From contig NC_133299.1 in assembly GCF_005239225.2 (NCBI RefSeq), forward strand, positions 15,115,154 to 15,179,153: a stretch of DNA of 64,000 bases, in the 5' to 3' direction. The translations under genes and the position numbers were made by a program. Source of the DNA: Populus alba (lineage: Eukaryota; Streptophyta; Magnoliopsida; Malpighiales; Salicaceae). Positions within the stretch are counted from its first letter, which is position 1. Each line of letters starts with the position of its first letter. Of the stretch, positions 11,358-25,160 are shown piece after piece. The notes beneath the pieces are model-generated. The model did no database searches. It was not told where the DNA came from and saw only the letters and a list, made by a program, of their open reading frames with translations.

Positions 11358-14300
11358 TTAAGGATGAGTGTTGTCATCGGCATAGATTGAGAACATAGCA
11401 TCAGTAGCACCAGCAGCAAGGAGTACTTGGTAAGGATGGAAGGTGAGGCAGCTTACAGGACTGATCTTCTGGCCCATGATGGTTAGATGGTATGTAATGG
11501 AGTCTAATTGCTCACCATTTAGACTGAATAATTTAATAATTTGTTTTGCTGATCCGCTGGCAATAATAGGGGCATGCCTATGAACAGATAAAGCTGTGAG
11601 TGAGCCCCTGTGGGCCTTGATCGTGAGATAGGGATCCATAAGATTTCTCATATCCAGGAACTGCACGTCACCAGCCTGAGATGCACTGACAATCTGAAAG
11701 AAAACAAGAAAAAAGAAGTTCATGCATGGTGAGATGAATGCACCACCAGTATCGAAAAGCGCACTAGTTACCTTTCCAGGATCAAGCCCAGGTTGAAAGC
11801 CAATCCCCACAACTCTTACTACATTCTCAGTGTGTGGCCGACTAGCACAAACAAGCCTGGCATTAAGAGAGCACAACAGTTCAGCAGAAAGGAACGCAAA
11901 GCGCAACATCTTTTGAGTCTCTAATAAAGGTTACTGAATATTCTGATCTAAAATAAGATACATATTTCATCATAACCAACTATGCTAAAGATACTTAAAC
12001 TTTAATTAAATGGTGTGGCAGCTCGTGACTAGGTTTTTATTTGTAATTTCATCAAGTGATCATGTCATTAAATGTACATTCCGTTATTTGAAAAGAATTT
12101 CCCCATCACAAATGCCACATTATTTAGTAATTAAAATTTTGTAAGAAGTTTTAGTACCCCTAGCATTGGGTTATAACAAAATCCCAAACACGTTTCATCC
12201 ATGTACAACCCCAAAACATCTCACTGGAAAACATCAGAAACCAGCATATATGTATTTAGAATCAGTATCATGGAAAAGGTAGCAGCAGTATACAAGCATA
12301 TCAATATTGTCAAAAACCTGTAAACATTACTAGAGGGACAATTTACAAGCAGAGCTTACATTTCACGCATCCGGACATCATAGAGTTTGACAGATCCATC
12401 CACAAAACCAGCAGCAAATTGACCTCCATGAACTTCAGAAGCAGACTACACAGATAAACGTAAAAGATCTTTCAACATGATAGACAAGTTGCCAATAATA
12501 ACAGCAGATATTATACAAATTCCTAAGCAGAAATGAAATAAAAGATTATTAAAGACAGACGCTCTAAACAATAGTACACAAAATTATGAGAATCCTTAAA
12601 TTGGGACAAGAATGTTCTAATACAAACATAATCTTTGCCCATTGGAATACAGAGGAATTCAATTTGAAGGTGCTATTGAAAAATGTAGTCCCGAGAGAAC
12701 CAATTCACTTTTATGCCAAGCAACTATAAAGGCTACCCTATTCCCAATGAGATTGATACAAATACAAAGAGAAGAAATGAAACCTCCACAAAGCTTCTAT
12801 CACTCTAGATAAAGGACAACAGTATTGTAGAGCTGGAAAACAAGAGTGAAATGAAAGTATGAAGGACAACTACAGCGATGAAAACTACTGGGAGGGAGGT
12901 GAACTGTTTCTCTAGTATGGTTGGCTTACACCAAGAGAATAACACCTGGCCTGTCGTTTTGCTTTCACTGTGGAGGAATTGATCGTCCATATTCAAGATG
13001 GCATACCATATTATTACAAATTATATAATTATAATGGATGAAAGCAGAGGCAGGGTTAAATAGAAATTTATGTGGCATTCTAAGAACAATGCTTTTTGGT
13101 AAAACTAAAGCAATATACTCTCGCAACCTCAGAAATTCCAGAAATAGAGGAAAGTTCGATCAGATGGAGTATAGGTATTGCGCCTTTCGAATGCCCAAGT
13201 AAATGGGAGGAAAGTTGAAAAGAAATATTCTAGGAAACAAGATCCATGGAGCCAACTGCAGCTAGTTAGGATCAAAGGCTGGGTTTCATCCGGTCAGAAA
13301 CAGTTTTCTACAAACCTTGGCAAGATTTCTTTATATTCTACAGTTTATGATGTCAGGGAAAAATCTCAGGCATGAATAGTTAATAGTTGAAAATCAACAA
13401 TGGATGATAGCAAGTGATTGTTTTTGCCTTACAACCTGCTTTTCAAATTACTTTTCGTCTTAAAAGGCATCAAATTGATGATTTTTTAGGTGTTTTTAGA
13501 TGGTTATGATGTGCAATGTCAAAAATTAAAAAAAATCTTAAAAAAAACATAATTTTGATGCATTTTTTAATTAAAAAAAACCCTGAACCACAATACCAAA
13601 CACACAAGACCCCATTTACTCTCTCCAGCAACCATCATTGTCAGAAATGACACAAGGCATTTGTTAAAGCCCCATGAGACAATCACATACCAGCATAATA
13701 GGAACATGCATGATAACTTTTTTTTAGTGTTATTAGACTGCAATGCCAGCTGTAGTGTTTTGTGAGTACCTACCCAATCAAACAACTAAACAGTAAATAA
13801 TCAGAAAGTGAGGGAAATGAGGAAGTACAAAACGCCATGACAATAACAAAAACTAAGTGACCCATTTTCCATTTGTGAATGAAATATATTCATGCTGTCA
13901 GAAGCTCTATCATTCTCCTTTCACACACACCTAAATCATTCCCGCATCCACAGGCACACCATAAACAAAAGAACAAAAGGATCTCTTTCAAAACCACACA
14001 ACATTTTAAATTTGCAATTCTCGCTAATAACTTTGGTCTGCTATTATTACAGTAGCAAAAGAATGATACTACTTTTCAAAACCCCAGGAAACATAACTCA
14101 CCATTGCTGAGACGCTGCAATCTGAAGACGAAGGAATGGAATGAATAAGCTGCTCTTTATCCAGGTCCCACAGCATGATGGATGATATCTCACCAGAAGC
14201 ATACTAGTGATGCAACATTAAAATGATGAAACTATTATGAACATCAAGTTATGAGTGTGAAAACATTACCTAAAGATAATCTTAAGAGAGAGTATATACC

Positions 14301-17300
14301 AGATATCCTGATTGTTGTTGCCAGTCCACAACAGCATTCAAACTCCGCACACCGGGTTTATGACCTTGGATTGAAGAAAATGCAGTGACAAGCTTTTGCT
14401 TACCATACACAGTGTAGTCTTTCCAAATTCGTATATTTCCATCACCTACAGCAAAAACAAGCACAGCAAAATGATTCCAGGCACTCGAATATCAGACCAT
14501 TGTAGCCACCATGAAATGAATTTCTGATCGTAAAAATCATTACATGAGGCAACAAGAAGCAAACTGTCATCAAGCTCGTTTACAAGACAGAGCTTAGAAA
14601 TTCCCTTGTCTGGAAAATCATGATTATCAAACCCATTGAGAAGAAGGTTACCTTCCTCATAATTCCATACCCTACAAAGAAACAAGCATCACACATCTCA
14701 AAGACCAATACCAGAGATAAGATGAAAAAGACCTGCCTATCACAATTCACCATGGAAAAACAAACAAAAAAACCCATACTCCACCTTTTAGTGATTACCC
14801 AAAGTCTTCCTGTTGTACCCCAACAGAATTTAGGTAGAACACATGCTGAATTTTTCTTACTAGATGGAAAAGGTAACAGAGTAAACAGGACTAAAGATGA
14901 ATCTGAGTAATGCATGCAAGTTTTCCAACTATTTAAATCATGGCATCAAACTATGCGGTAAATATATAACCAAACTTGGCATGTCATACTGATATACCCA
15001 TGTTAAAATAACATTATATAAAAGAATTATTGACAAGAGACTGGCTTGCCTAATCCGTTCATTCTCATCAGCAGCAACCACAATTGGAGAGAAAGGCTGC
15101 AGCAAGGCTGTCTTCGTACCAGTTTCAAACTTCGTATCCAAATTAGCAATTCTATTTTTAAGGTTGCTAACAGCTGACCAGGAAAATGAAAATTTCATCA
15201 GCTCAAGCAAGTATTAAAACAAAAATAAATAAATAATAGATGAGAAAACAAATAGAAAGGCCCACAGGAGTGCTGGCATGTTGCAATCTGCTCCAGTGCA
15301 AATTTTTCCCTCTCTTCTCTTCTAACTAATATTTCTTCAGTATCATCTGGCACGGTGAGAAGTGGCTTTGAGAAGTGACCACAACTCCATTTGTAGATGG
15401 TTGACTGAGGAAGTAAACTGCGTTCTGTGCCTCCAGAAGATGAAACAGAACCCAAGAGAGGATCTGCTAATCCTGAATCTGGAAAATTCATAAGGTGTGG
15501 CCTGAAATCCAAAGAACACACTCTACGCATTCCTGTTAAGTAACTTGGTTGAGGAGGACTGACAGGAGGAGTTCTGAATGGTAGATGACCTGTTGAAAAA
15601 TTCCGAAAGTAAAGATTATAGAAGATCAAAAGCTGAAGGTGCAAATGAATAAGATGACAAAATCAATTGCTTATAGTGATACAGCACAGTAACAGTAAAA
15701 AGATTTAAAGAAAAGAGTTACCTGCATTCATGTCAAACCAAGATGATGAACGAGTCATCCCAGCAACACTTGGGTATGGAGATGAAGTTTTTGGATCACC
15801 AGGTCGTCCACTACTACCAGCAGAATTTACAGATTTTGTCACCACTTGCTCAATTCCAATAATAGACAGTACACGTCGACCAAGGCTTGCTATGCGAGGA
15901 GAAGGATCCTTGGCCAAAGTGCACATAGCTAGTACACACTGGGAATATAATGCATTATCTAGTGGCTTTGGCCTTGAATGGTTTACTGCCCCATTGCTGA
16001 CAATGTCATTCAATATACCAGAATTGGAATGCTGAGATGAATCATCAGATAAAGGTGATCCATGCATGATTCCAGCTGTAGTAAGAGGACTACTAGTGGA
16101 TGCCCTTCCATCTCGAACCACAGATGGGTTGTCACTACCAACTCTTGTCAAAGGGCCAATTTGAGATGAAACAATACTTGCATGTGGCACATACTGATTT
16201 GGGTTGATGTATCCGCTACCTGTAGCTTTTATATGGACCAAAGAAGGTAATGAATTGAGCAGAGAATTAGACTGAGGTTTCCAATATGAGGCGGCAATTG
16301 ACTTGAGGTGCTGTTTGTGGCCAAATGCAAAGCGTGCCAGAGCTGAACAAAGACAACTGAATTCACTCAAGATTCAATATTGTAATCCCAAGAAGTCACT
16401 AAACAAAGATGAAACAGAACCAAAAAAAATAGAAACTGAATTCACTCAAGATTCACTATTGTAATCCCAAGAGGTCACTCAACAAACATGAAACAGAACA
16501 CAAAAAAGAATCGACTGCCCCATACATCGATACCCCTACACATGCCACAGTGCAGGTAAAGAGATAAAGTGGACATGACAAGGCAAAAAGGTGCCACTCA
16601 ACATTGCTTTTCGAGAGAAAAGCCATGATAGGTTTTACTGTAAAGTAGCAAGTGCAAAAATGTCACTGTGTTTTCAAGGACAGAAACATACAACATTGAC
16701 ATGACAAAGATTGCTTTCAACTTGATTAATTTTTTCAAATGAACTTGGCTACATAATAGATTGAAACAATACAGGAGGCACTGAAACATTAACAGTTCAT
16801 GAATATATAAGCATCAAGTAGATCTGTGAGCAAAGCAAGAGGATGCCCGCCCAGGATCGTCCAGGCTTGTAAGTACACTCACTGGCTTTGGATAATGTAA
16901 TATATATATATAAGCCCTCAAGATTTTACTTCTGCCGACAAGAGAAAAACATTTTCCCATGAAACAGATAAAAACCAAGATTAGGAGGCAGAAAAAGGAA
17001 AAGAGTAGGTTGCCTTTTCAGGTATTCATTTGGCAACTGAAATGTTAACCATGTCACCAGCAATAGTTGATATTGTTAACCTGCTCCCTACTGAATCATG
17101 CATGATAATTGCAATTGAAAGCATATTCATAAAAAGAAAGAAAAATGATCCATCAAGTATAGAAACACGAACTGATAGTTATCACATACCTACAGCAACC
17201 TCTGCCCTAACCAGTGGACTTCCATCTGACACAAGGCTTAATAGACTTCTAATAATACTAACTTCAGCTCTAACTTTTTCATCATCATCACACTCATCAT

Positions 17301-20300
17301 CTCCATGAACACCATCTCTGCAGACATCACCGCCAACATCAAGCAAGGTGGCCAGTGCAAATGCAGCAGAAGCCCTAACCTGAAATGAATGGCTTCTGTA
17401 TTAAGAGGCTTAATAAATAAGCAAAATCACTAAGAACTGCGAAGGAAAACAAACTAATTAAGAGGTAAACCTCTGGTTGGGGCACCAACAGTAGAGGAGC
17501 ATATATGGCAGGGGCATCAGCCTGCAAACCTAGCATCTGAGCCTCTGTGAAATCTTCCCACAGCTTTCCCAGGCAGAGGCAAAGCCACTGAAGAAACAAA
17601 GGTTCAGTTTGTGCATCAATTGGCACTGATCCTCGTAAGTGCCTCAAGCACACATGAATTAAATCAGCTTCAATACAGGCTTCCTGGCCCCGTCTGTGCC
17701 CATCAACAATAACAGCCAAAACAAATGCAGCCATTGCCCGCTGTTCTGGATATGCTTCCAAGCTATCAAGAAACCTAATAAAATATGTATGTCCCCCATC
17801 CTTAACAAGGTCAACCTGGCATGACTGAGAACGACAAAATGGAACTTCATAAGTACTTTTGTAGAAATGATTAGAGTAGAAGGTAAGTAATTCTGACAGG
17901 GGTAACATTTACAAGGTAAAGTTTTTGAAAAAAGAATAATAGCCACAAGAAGATTTCAAGACAAGGCTCATGAAATATAATTTCTTATAGTGGTAAAATT
18001 GCCAGCCTAAGCAATTCTTTGAGCAATAATATCACTTTTGTACTCTTTATGGGTTGGGAAAACATCATTTTAGCAATGCAAGATGTATTTAGGGACATCA
18101 ATATTATTACATCTTGTATCAATTGACAATATCGTTTTAGCAATAATGCCCCAAAGGCAAAAACCCTATGTATTTTAAAGTTTCTCGGTAGCTAGTATAC
18201 CTTTGATAATTATGTGCATCACTGGAAATGATCATTTGCTGCCTTTCAACTTATGCTAACCAGTTTTACAATATATATAATGCAAGTAAAGATTATTATA
18301 CTCCAATAACTCCACAAGAGACCAAGAACATTCAAAATGTTGTCTCATATGCCACCATACATGCAATGAATTTGTCAAAAAGCTGAAGTTAAAAATTTAC
18401 CTTATCAAGTGCTAGAATTTTTGTCCATATGAATACAAGAATTTGCCTTAGTTCTGGTGTTGTTGTTTGCAACAGCTTCAAAACATATGGAAATATTCCA
18501 ACAGATAATGCCTAGAAAAACCAAACCCATTCAATAACTTTGTAATAATAAAATTCCAACTAATGCGCCCTTGTTCAAAAAAGAAAATCACTAGCACCAA
18601 AGAATTCAACAGCAAGTACCAGATCTACTGCCCAAAGTCCCATATCAAGGAATCTCCCCAGAAGGACCAGTGCCCGGAACCGATGGCTTTGACTAAGCAG
18701 AACCTGTAGATAAATAAGTAAGAGATGTCATCATATAAAATGTTAATGATTAAAAAACAGAATAAAAGAATAGACTTTAGCTAAGACAGGAAAAAATGTG
18801 GATAAAATCAAACCTAATATAAAAGCATTTTACAAGTTTATTTTTCATAATTACAAAACTTAAGGGAAAGCTACTTATGATTTTCTTGAAACTAACATGG
18901 GCTAAGTGTCACACACCTGAAGAACAATAGGTAACTGCTCAGGTGGCTTCTTATGTTCAGAGCCATGGTCCAACCACACCTCAAAAGCTGTCAGTTGTTC
19001 AGTAAAAAAAGGACTCGGCTGAAAAAAAGAACATGTTGCTTAGACATAATAAATTTTTATGCCTTGGATGGACAACAGGTAATAACATTAAAAAGTAAAA
19101 TAAAAAAGATAGTAGTCTTCCGAAAGCATATGATAATTATTCCGAAAGCAATTTCATTACATTTCAGTGTAACATGGTACCAAGAAAACCAATGAAACAC
19201 ACCTGGAATTCTGAATTAGGGTCCTCGACCATAGATGGAAGCTGCGAGAGGCAAATTTCAGCAGCCATATCCCATGCATCCCTGCATTGAACCTTAGTGA
19301 AATAGTGATAAATGGATACACAAACACACTGCAGAATTAACAAAATGAGCATCTCCTCCAGTACCACATATGATGCTGATGGGTTGGTGGCAACATTGGG
19401 TGAGAAATTGGAGAACAATTTGCCGAACGCATAATTCTTTCAGCAAGTAAGAAATTTCTGAACAGACTGGCAACTAACAAATCTTGTCTGAACAACTTCT
19501 GAAAAAGATCTACAGGGTAAATTTAAGCATCAGCTATGTGTACCAAAGTGCACAGATGACAAATCAAAAATGCATTATTTATTAAGAAGCAGCTACCACG
19601 GGGAAGAACATTCCAAGCAATAGTGTCTGTCACTGCAGTAAAGATCCAGTTCAATTCTCCCAGAAGTGTTTTACGATCGTTTTGCCGGCCAGGAATTTTA
19701 TCAATTAATGAGTAGTCAAGGGAGTCGCAAAGAAGTGAACGTCTGTAAAACCTGCAGTGCAGGGATCAAAATAACTAAATGATTAACAAGCATATAAAAC
19801 AAAAAACATCAACGACCACAAATTCAGGTATGAACCACATGAAAACTGCAAATATCAAGACAACTTGACAACTTGATATAGTGCACTTAGCTATTCCTTA
19901 AAAAGCCAACAAACAACAAAATAATACAGGGCAATCACAGGCAATAACAAAATGTAATTATGCACAGAGCAACATGGAAATCCTTTTCCAAAAGCCAGGA
20001 AGCTGCTATATGAAAGGAAAAGAAATGATGAATTATAACAATCAGAACTAAACCAAACAAAGGCACCAGCCTGACCATTTCAATGCCATCTTGATAGGAG
20101 TGGTGAGGCATGAAGTGAACACATCAGCTGGAAATTCATCACTTTGTGGCAAAGTCTCATGTGCTTCACAGGCTGCGAGCAGAATGCAATTGCTCACAGA
20201 CCCAGCAGAGCCAGAAGCACTCCAGTCATGAAGCTATTTATAGAAAAGAAACAGCAATAATAGTAATCAGACCACTAAAATTGTGGGATCAAATTTTATG

Positions 20301-23290
20301 AACAGCAGCGAATGGATACACAGTAAGAAATTTTATAGGAGCACAATTGCCGAATACCTCTAGAAATGCATTGACTATCATCCCAGCAGCAGAGCAGTCA
20401 AAAACATAGATTGATGGTGTTCTTAGCCAGGAATCAAGATCACTGATTGGCAAGGGAATATATTGTGTATAGCTCTGAACCAGTCCAAGGGCAGGATAGT
20501 TTTAGCATGTTACATATAAAACTGTTTAGAAAGAGGATTGAAGCAGTGAAATGCAGAAACTCGTCAGCTAAAGGAGTAAAAAGAAATACCTTATTGAAAA
20601 GCCAGATTTCACCATTAGCAGTTGGCTTTGGAACACCGTGCCCATTGTAATGAAACAGAACTCTCTCGGACTTGGCATGTTTTCGGCATGTATTACAAAG
20701 TTTCTTCACTTCATCAACTGTGGGATCAAGTTGAACCTTGTAGCGAGCCTGGTCATAGAGAAACAACGTAAATACAAATGAAACTATAGAGATAATTCAA
20801 AGTATAAGGTACTTGTCAAGAATTTCCTCACCTTAGGTTGCCACCTTTCATACTGAATGCTCAAGCTTTTTCCAATTGTTTCAAGAGCTTTTTGAGGTGC
20901 CATTGAAAATGGATCTGTCAAAAAAGAAGGAGATTGTAAACTAAAAAAGGAGGATTTAAATTCATATATATAAAAATAAATAAAAAATTGTTCTTAGCAA
21001 TCTTAATAATGCTTCACTTGATTGCCAAAATGATAAGATGAAAGGTAAGTAAATTGGATTTAAAGTACGTGTTGCAAAATTCAGAAAGCTCCCAGGTTCT
21101 AGAACTTTGCTTCCTTTCATACAATCAAAACATTACAATCATATGAGTCCAATGGTAACATAAATAATCAAACAATAGTGACAGAGTTGAGCACCACCCA
21201 ACAGTTTCCTAAAACAAGTTTAAAAACCACATGATTCAAACATCAAACAAAAGCTAAAGTAAAAGCAGCACAGAATATGAGTAGAGAGAAGGCAAAAATT
21301 TAAAACTAATAAGAGAGAATCAGCAGCTAAAATTGCACCTATCCAGCATTCCATTCTGGCACAAGGGGATATCTTTATTACATCCGGAGGATCAACGCTG
21401 ATGTTTAAACATAAAACTAGAGCTACATATCCAGTCTTCATCTGCACAAAAAGTTGAGAGCTAAATCAAAAGACAAACACATGTAAGCATATAACTCCTA
21501 AGCATATAGAACAAAAATTTATCACAGTAGCACAACATCGAGATGATAAAAAAAAATGACTAAGTAGAAAAGATGTGATTAATTATAAATTACCATCCAC
21601 GCCCTTCTCAATAAAAGAAAAATATTCAATACAAAGAATAGAACTTTTTTGAACAGCATAATCTGAGGCAACAACATCCCACAATGTGTAACAACTAAAT
21701 GCATAAAAAAAATTCCCTACTTACTAACCCATTCAATATTTTCTTACAAGAAGCTATTTTCAGAGGACATGATTTATTGTTTTTGCAAAATCATTTTCTT
21801 CTAATCCTTCCACGCGATAGAAACAGTACCCTATTCTTAATAAGCACACATGTCATTCACAAGATTTCATGGCATTTTCCAAAATTTATGGCAATCCCAA
21901 AGAAAAAAGGTGGCCAGCCCTGTGAAAATATTAAAGCATTTGCCAAAATTAGGACCGTCATTGTACCCTATCATTCAATCTTAGCACAATGTTAAGCTTG
22001 GACTGTTGCCTTCTAGAAAATTTTCATTTTTTTTCCCAAGACAATAAACAGTGCCACAAAAGAAATCAATTAGTACTTTTTTAGCTCAAAAGCACCAATG
22101 CCAAGCATGTTAATTTACCAGCAGACATTCGGTTATGCATGGCATGCACAACAGATGGTTGCATGGGAAATATGACAAACCTCATTGCAGCATTGAAATC
22201 TCATTAGCCATTTGAAAGTTAAATGAAGACTTTTTCATCCAAAGTACAATGTAATGGAGACCTAAATCATGAAGACAGCGACCCTTAAATTTCCTCAGCT
22301 GACTTTGTTTCAAAATCTCACAAAGCTCCATACTCGTCAGAGGTCGCATGATCTTTATTTCCGCTACTTTCGTCCACTTCAACATTTCTACACCCAAATT
22401 CCCCTTACTTGATTGTTAAGCTAATACAAAGTCACGCATTTGATGGCATAAACTTTTTACCAATACAGAAAAATCCTAATCAGTACTTCTCTGTAAACTA
22501 CACTTCATTTCTAGGGATGCCATGTTAAAATTCCCACGTCCTGAAGACAATCCTCTATGAAACAAGAACCAAAATCATCGAGTGCCACATTTTATATTTA
22601 CATTGAATCAAAACCCCTTCAAAACCCCAAAAGGAACACATTTTCCGGTGATCACACAACAATCATTTACAAGCCTGCACAGCCCAAACAAAAATCCCAT
22701 CTCCCCTCAACAGTTCCATTCTGTATTCACACAACTATTTTCTCAAAAAGGCCTTTTCAATTAATAACTACACAAACAAACCTAAACGACCAAATTCGCT
22801 TCAAAATCATAAATCCACCCAAAAAACGACCTAACCAAAAAAACCCTAAAAAACCTACAACTCATCCACATTCAATCAAACACTAAATTTCAACAACACA
22901 GCATCTTACTCTGTCCTTTGGCCGCCATTTTGAAACAGGTCCACTATCAGACGGACCAGTAGGCACTGAAGCTTCAAATGCCTCATGTCTAAGCTCACTC
23001 AAAACAGCAGTCTGAGGCAAATACGCCATACTAGTCGTCGTCGCGGCTGTACTTCCTGTCGTCGCATTGCCTCCGCCGTAATTACTAGTGCTAGCAGTAT
23101 CAGAATCTCTATCTCTATTATTATTATTGCTGCTGCTGCTATTATGATTAGTATCACTGTTATTATCTCTTCTTGCTGAATTAAGAGCGTTGTCTCCGTG
23201 ACTTGACGGAAAATCATCGTAATGGCTCGAAACCAAAGCAACTGATGATTGTGAGGAGAATCTTGACGCCGTTAACTCTCCCAATGCCAT
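11358..23290 (-). CDS. RAPTOR1: RAPTOR, scaffold and substrate-recruiting subunit of TOR complex 1
   Basis: Twenty-three exons (high to low): 23290-22910, 21441-21339, 20914-20832, 20748-20590, 20474-20358, 20233-20076, 19751-19597, 19509-19365, 19281-19203, 19018-18917, 18703-18620, 18511-18401, 17824-17471, 17379-17190, 16342-15722, 15589-15266, 15173-15050, 14671-14544, 14445-14300, 14203-14102, 12445-12360, 11856-11772, 11693-11358. They give 1390 aa with every phase consistent (Arabidopsis RAPTOR1 is about 1340 aa). Residues 1-115 are Ser/Asn-rich. The conserved caspase-like N-domain (about 120-330) holds [18 protein letters not shown] (His222, His226) and [10 protein letters not shown] (Asp268, Cys269). 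HEAT-type helices span about 330-760, a Ser-rich linker about 760-1050, and WD40 repeats about 1085-1390 ([28 protein letters not shown]). RAPTOR links TOR kinase to its substrates in nutrient signalling. Intron 17 has a GC donor. Confidence 0.97.
13414..13610. repeat. AT-rich dispersed repeat copy inside RAPTOR intron 20
   Basis: A diverged copy of the palindromic AT-rich family (gtgattgtttttgccttaca at the left, accacaataccaaacacaca at the right). It lies in the 1656-base intron between exons 20 and 21, the longest intron of the gene, and probably accounts for part of that length. Confidence 0.5.
14672..15049 (-). other. GC-AG intron (intron 17) of RAPTOR
   Basis: Exon 17 ends ...GAA CGG ATT AG and is followed by GCAAGC. 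Exon 18 begins after TTTGTAG with GGTATGGAAT. Only this junction restores the family sequence ENERIRVWNYEE and keeps the frame; the nearest GT downstream shifts it. AG|GCAAG is the well-known form of the rare U2-type GC donor. Confidence 0.9.
16356..16513. repeat. 79-bp tandem duplication in RAPTOR intron 14
   Basis: Copies at 16356-16434 and 16435-16513 both begin actgaattcactcaagatt and share gtaatcccaag and gatgaaacagaac-like blocks, with a few mismatches. The pair starts 13 bases upstream (in gene sense) of the exon 15 acceptor, so it duplicates the branch-point neighbourhood. Confidence 0.9.
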
Positions 23291-23706
23291 CCAAATCCCT
23301 AAAAAACAAGACTAGCATGTACAGATTTTTTTAGGAAATGGAGATTTGTTTTCGAAACCCTAGCTTTCGGAAGTGATGAAACGATATCGTTTTTGGAATC
23401 AGAAGAGATAGTGGGAGTTTTTGCGGCGGTGGTGTTTATTTACAGAGGGAGGGGAGGGGGTCAATCAACGAAACCGCTGAACCAGCGGCGCATGGAGATG
23501 CGTAGGAGAGAAGAGAGAGAATCCAGCTCGGTGGGGTGGTGGTGGAGGATGGTTGTGGTTGTCACTGCGGTGGTTGCGGTGGTGGAGGATGGGGGGGGCG
23601 CGCATAGAACAGTGTGGAGGCGCAACGAGAGAGGAGAGGGGGGGAGAAATGAAGTGAAAAACGGAGAAAAGAGGGTGCAGAGAGAAATAGGATTTTTGTT
23701 TGGCAA
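23291..23706 (-). promoter_or_regulatory. RAPTOR 5' leader with upstream ORFs
   Basis: Reading minus, the stretch is CT-rich with a normal leader look. It contains ATG-initiated upstream frames. One starts at 23706 (81 codons, ending at 23461); its last ATG, at 23493, gives the decapeptide MRRWFSGFVD. A second ATG at 23318 opens a 34-codon frame that overlaps the main start out of frame. The -3 base is T for both this uATG and the main ATG, so neither context is strong. A possible acceptor (cttgttttttag just before the main ATG) could splice the 23318 uATG out of some transcripts. Transcription start unknown. Confidence 0.5.
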
Positions 23707-23914
23707 GTGAGGTTGTGTATAGGTGTATTTTAAATTGTTAATTTTATTTTAATTATTTATGTTTTTTAATATAAGGTAACTAATTTAGTTATTTTGTTTG
23801 AATTATGACCGATATAAAATAAGTACGGATTTTAAAATTGTTTTATAGTTCTATTGCTGATGTGGTTTCTTATTTTCAGTTTGTGGATGAATTTTACCTT
23901 CCTTTTCATGTATG

Positions 23915-23915
<1 letters not shown>

Positions 23916-23948
<33 letters not shown>

Positions 23949-24022
23949 TAAGACTTAGATAGAATTGATTTTATATATATCTTGTGTTTAGTTATTATTT
24001 TAAAATATATATATATATATAT
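23916..24022. repeat. Microsatellites (TA)n(CA)n and (AT)n
   Basis: A TA run followed by a CA run (about 23916-23948), then a second AT run at about 24006-24022. Confidence 0.9.
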
Positions 24023-24109
24023 AAAAGATACATGGATTTTTTATTGAAAATATAAAAATAAAAACATGGATATTAAATAATTTTATCTTTGAAATTTTAT
24101 ATACTTTTA

Positions 24110-24300
24110 AAACAAATTTGTTTTTGCATTTGAAAAACATTTTTGAACAAATTTAAAAAAAAATTATTTAATTCAAATTAATTTTTTCTATGTTTTTTTA
24201 ATATTTTGATATACTGATATCAAAAATAATTTTTAAAAAATAAAAAATATATATCATTTTAATACATTTACAAGTAAAAAACACTTTAAAAAACAATCAT
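24110..24300. repeat. Dispersed AT-rich repeat copy
   Basis: Shows the full order of family blocks: gcatttgaaaaacatttttg, tttttctatgtttttttaat, gatatactgatatcaaaaat, and aaaaaacactttaaaaaaca-like end. Reads in the same orientation as 3300-3475. Ends approximate. Confidence 0.6.
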
Positions 24301-25019
24301 AACTATATTATTAAACAAGCAAGCTAGGAGATAGTGATTCCTGCCCTATTATTTTTGTTGTCCTTATTTTTTATGTTAAAACAGTATAAAAAGATTGATT
24401 TTTTGTTTATTTTTTTAAAGAATTTTAGGATCAATTATGCTGATATATTTCTTATTAAATTCAAGTTAAATGCCAGAGAGATCTATGATGTATGAGATAG
24501 TGGGTTTGGTGAAGGTATATTTGGCCTCGTCCGAATTGCAAGCACGAGTTGCTAATTGAAAAACATTACTGCAAGTTGTTTGGAATTAATTTTAGGAAAA
24601 GAATTTAATCTCTACACATGAAAATATTGAATGGTGTCTTGAGAGTGGGAGAGGGATTAGGAGGGAAATTAGGTTTAGGGATTAGGCAGCTAGCAAATCA
24701 AGATGGAAAGCATTGATTCCGAATTTCATTTTTGCCAATATTCTATTAATTTGGGGTAAAGATTAATATTAAAGTTTATTTAAGGAAAATAACTAACTTG
24801 GTAATTGAAAAGGAAATAGTACCATGAAAGAGAAGCCAATGACCAATCAGTGCTGCTGCCATGGCAGTAGCCAGCCAGCTAAGCTATTGTACATGCGTGT
24901 ACATTAAGGTGTCCTTGAAGATAGATACCCACGTTTCAAGTAGCAGGAATGATATGATGTACCCTGTGGGGCATTTGTTTCACCGTTGCTAGAAGCAATA
25001 CTGTCAATGGATGTTACTA

Positions 25020-25160
25020 AATGTCGTGGTTATTTTTTAATTTATTAAAATAATATATTTTTTAATTTTTTTTAAATTTATTTTTAAAATTAATACATCA
25101 AAACAATCTAAAAATATTAAAAATTAAAATTTCAACAAAAATATATATACTTAACCTTAA
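25020..25160. repeat. Dispersed AT-rich repeat copy, partial
   Basis: Family blocks ttattaaaataatatatttt and attaatacatcaaaacaatc are recognisable, but both ends are worn. Orientation opposite to 3300-3475. Confidence 0.45.

Noticed and set aside
22557..22886. 109-codon ORF in RAPTOR intron 1
   Set aside because: AT-rich intron sequence; Pro/Lys/Thr-rich by composition, no domain, inside an intron with consistent splice sites.
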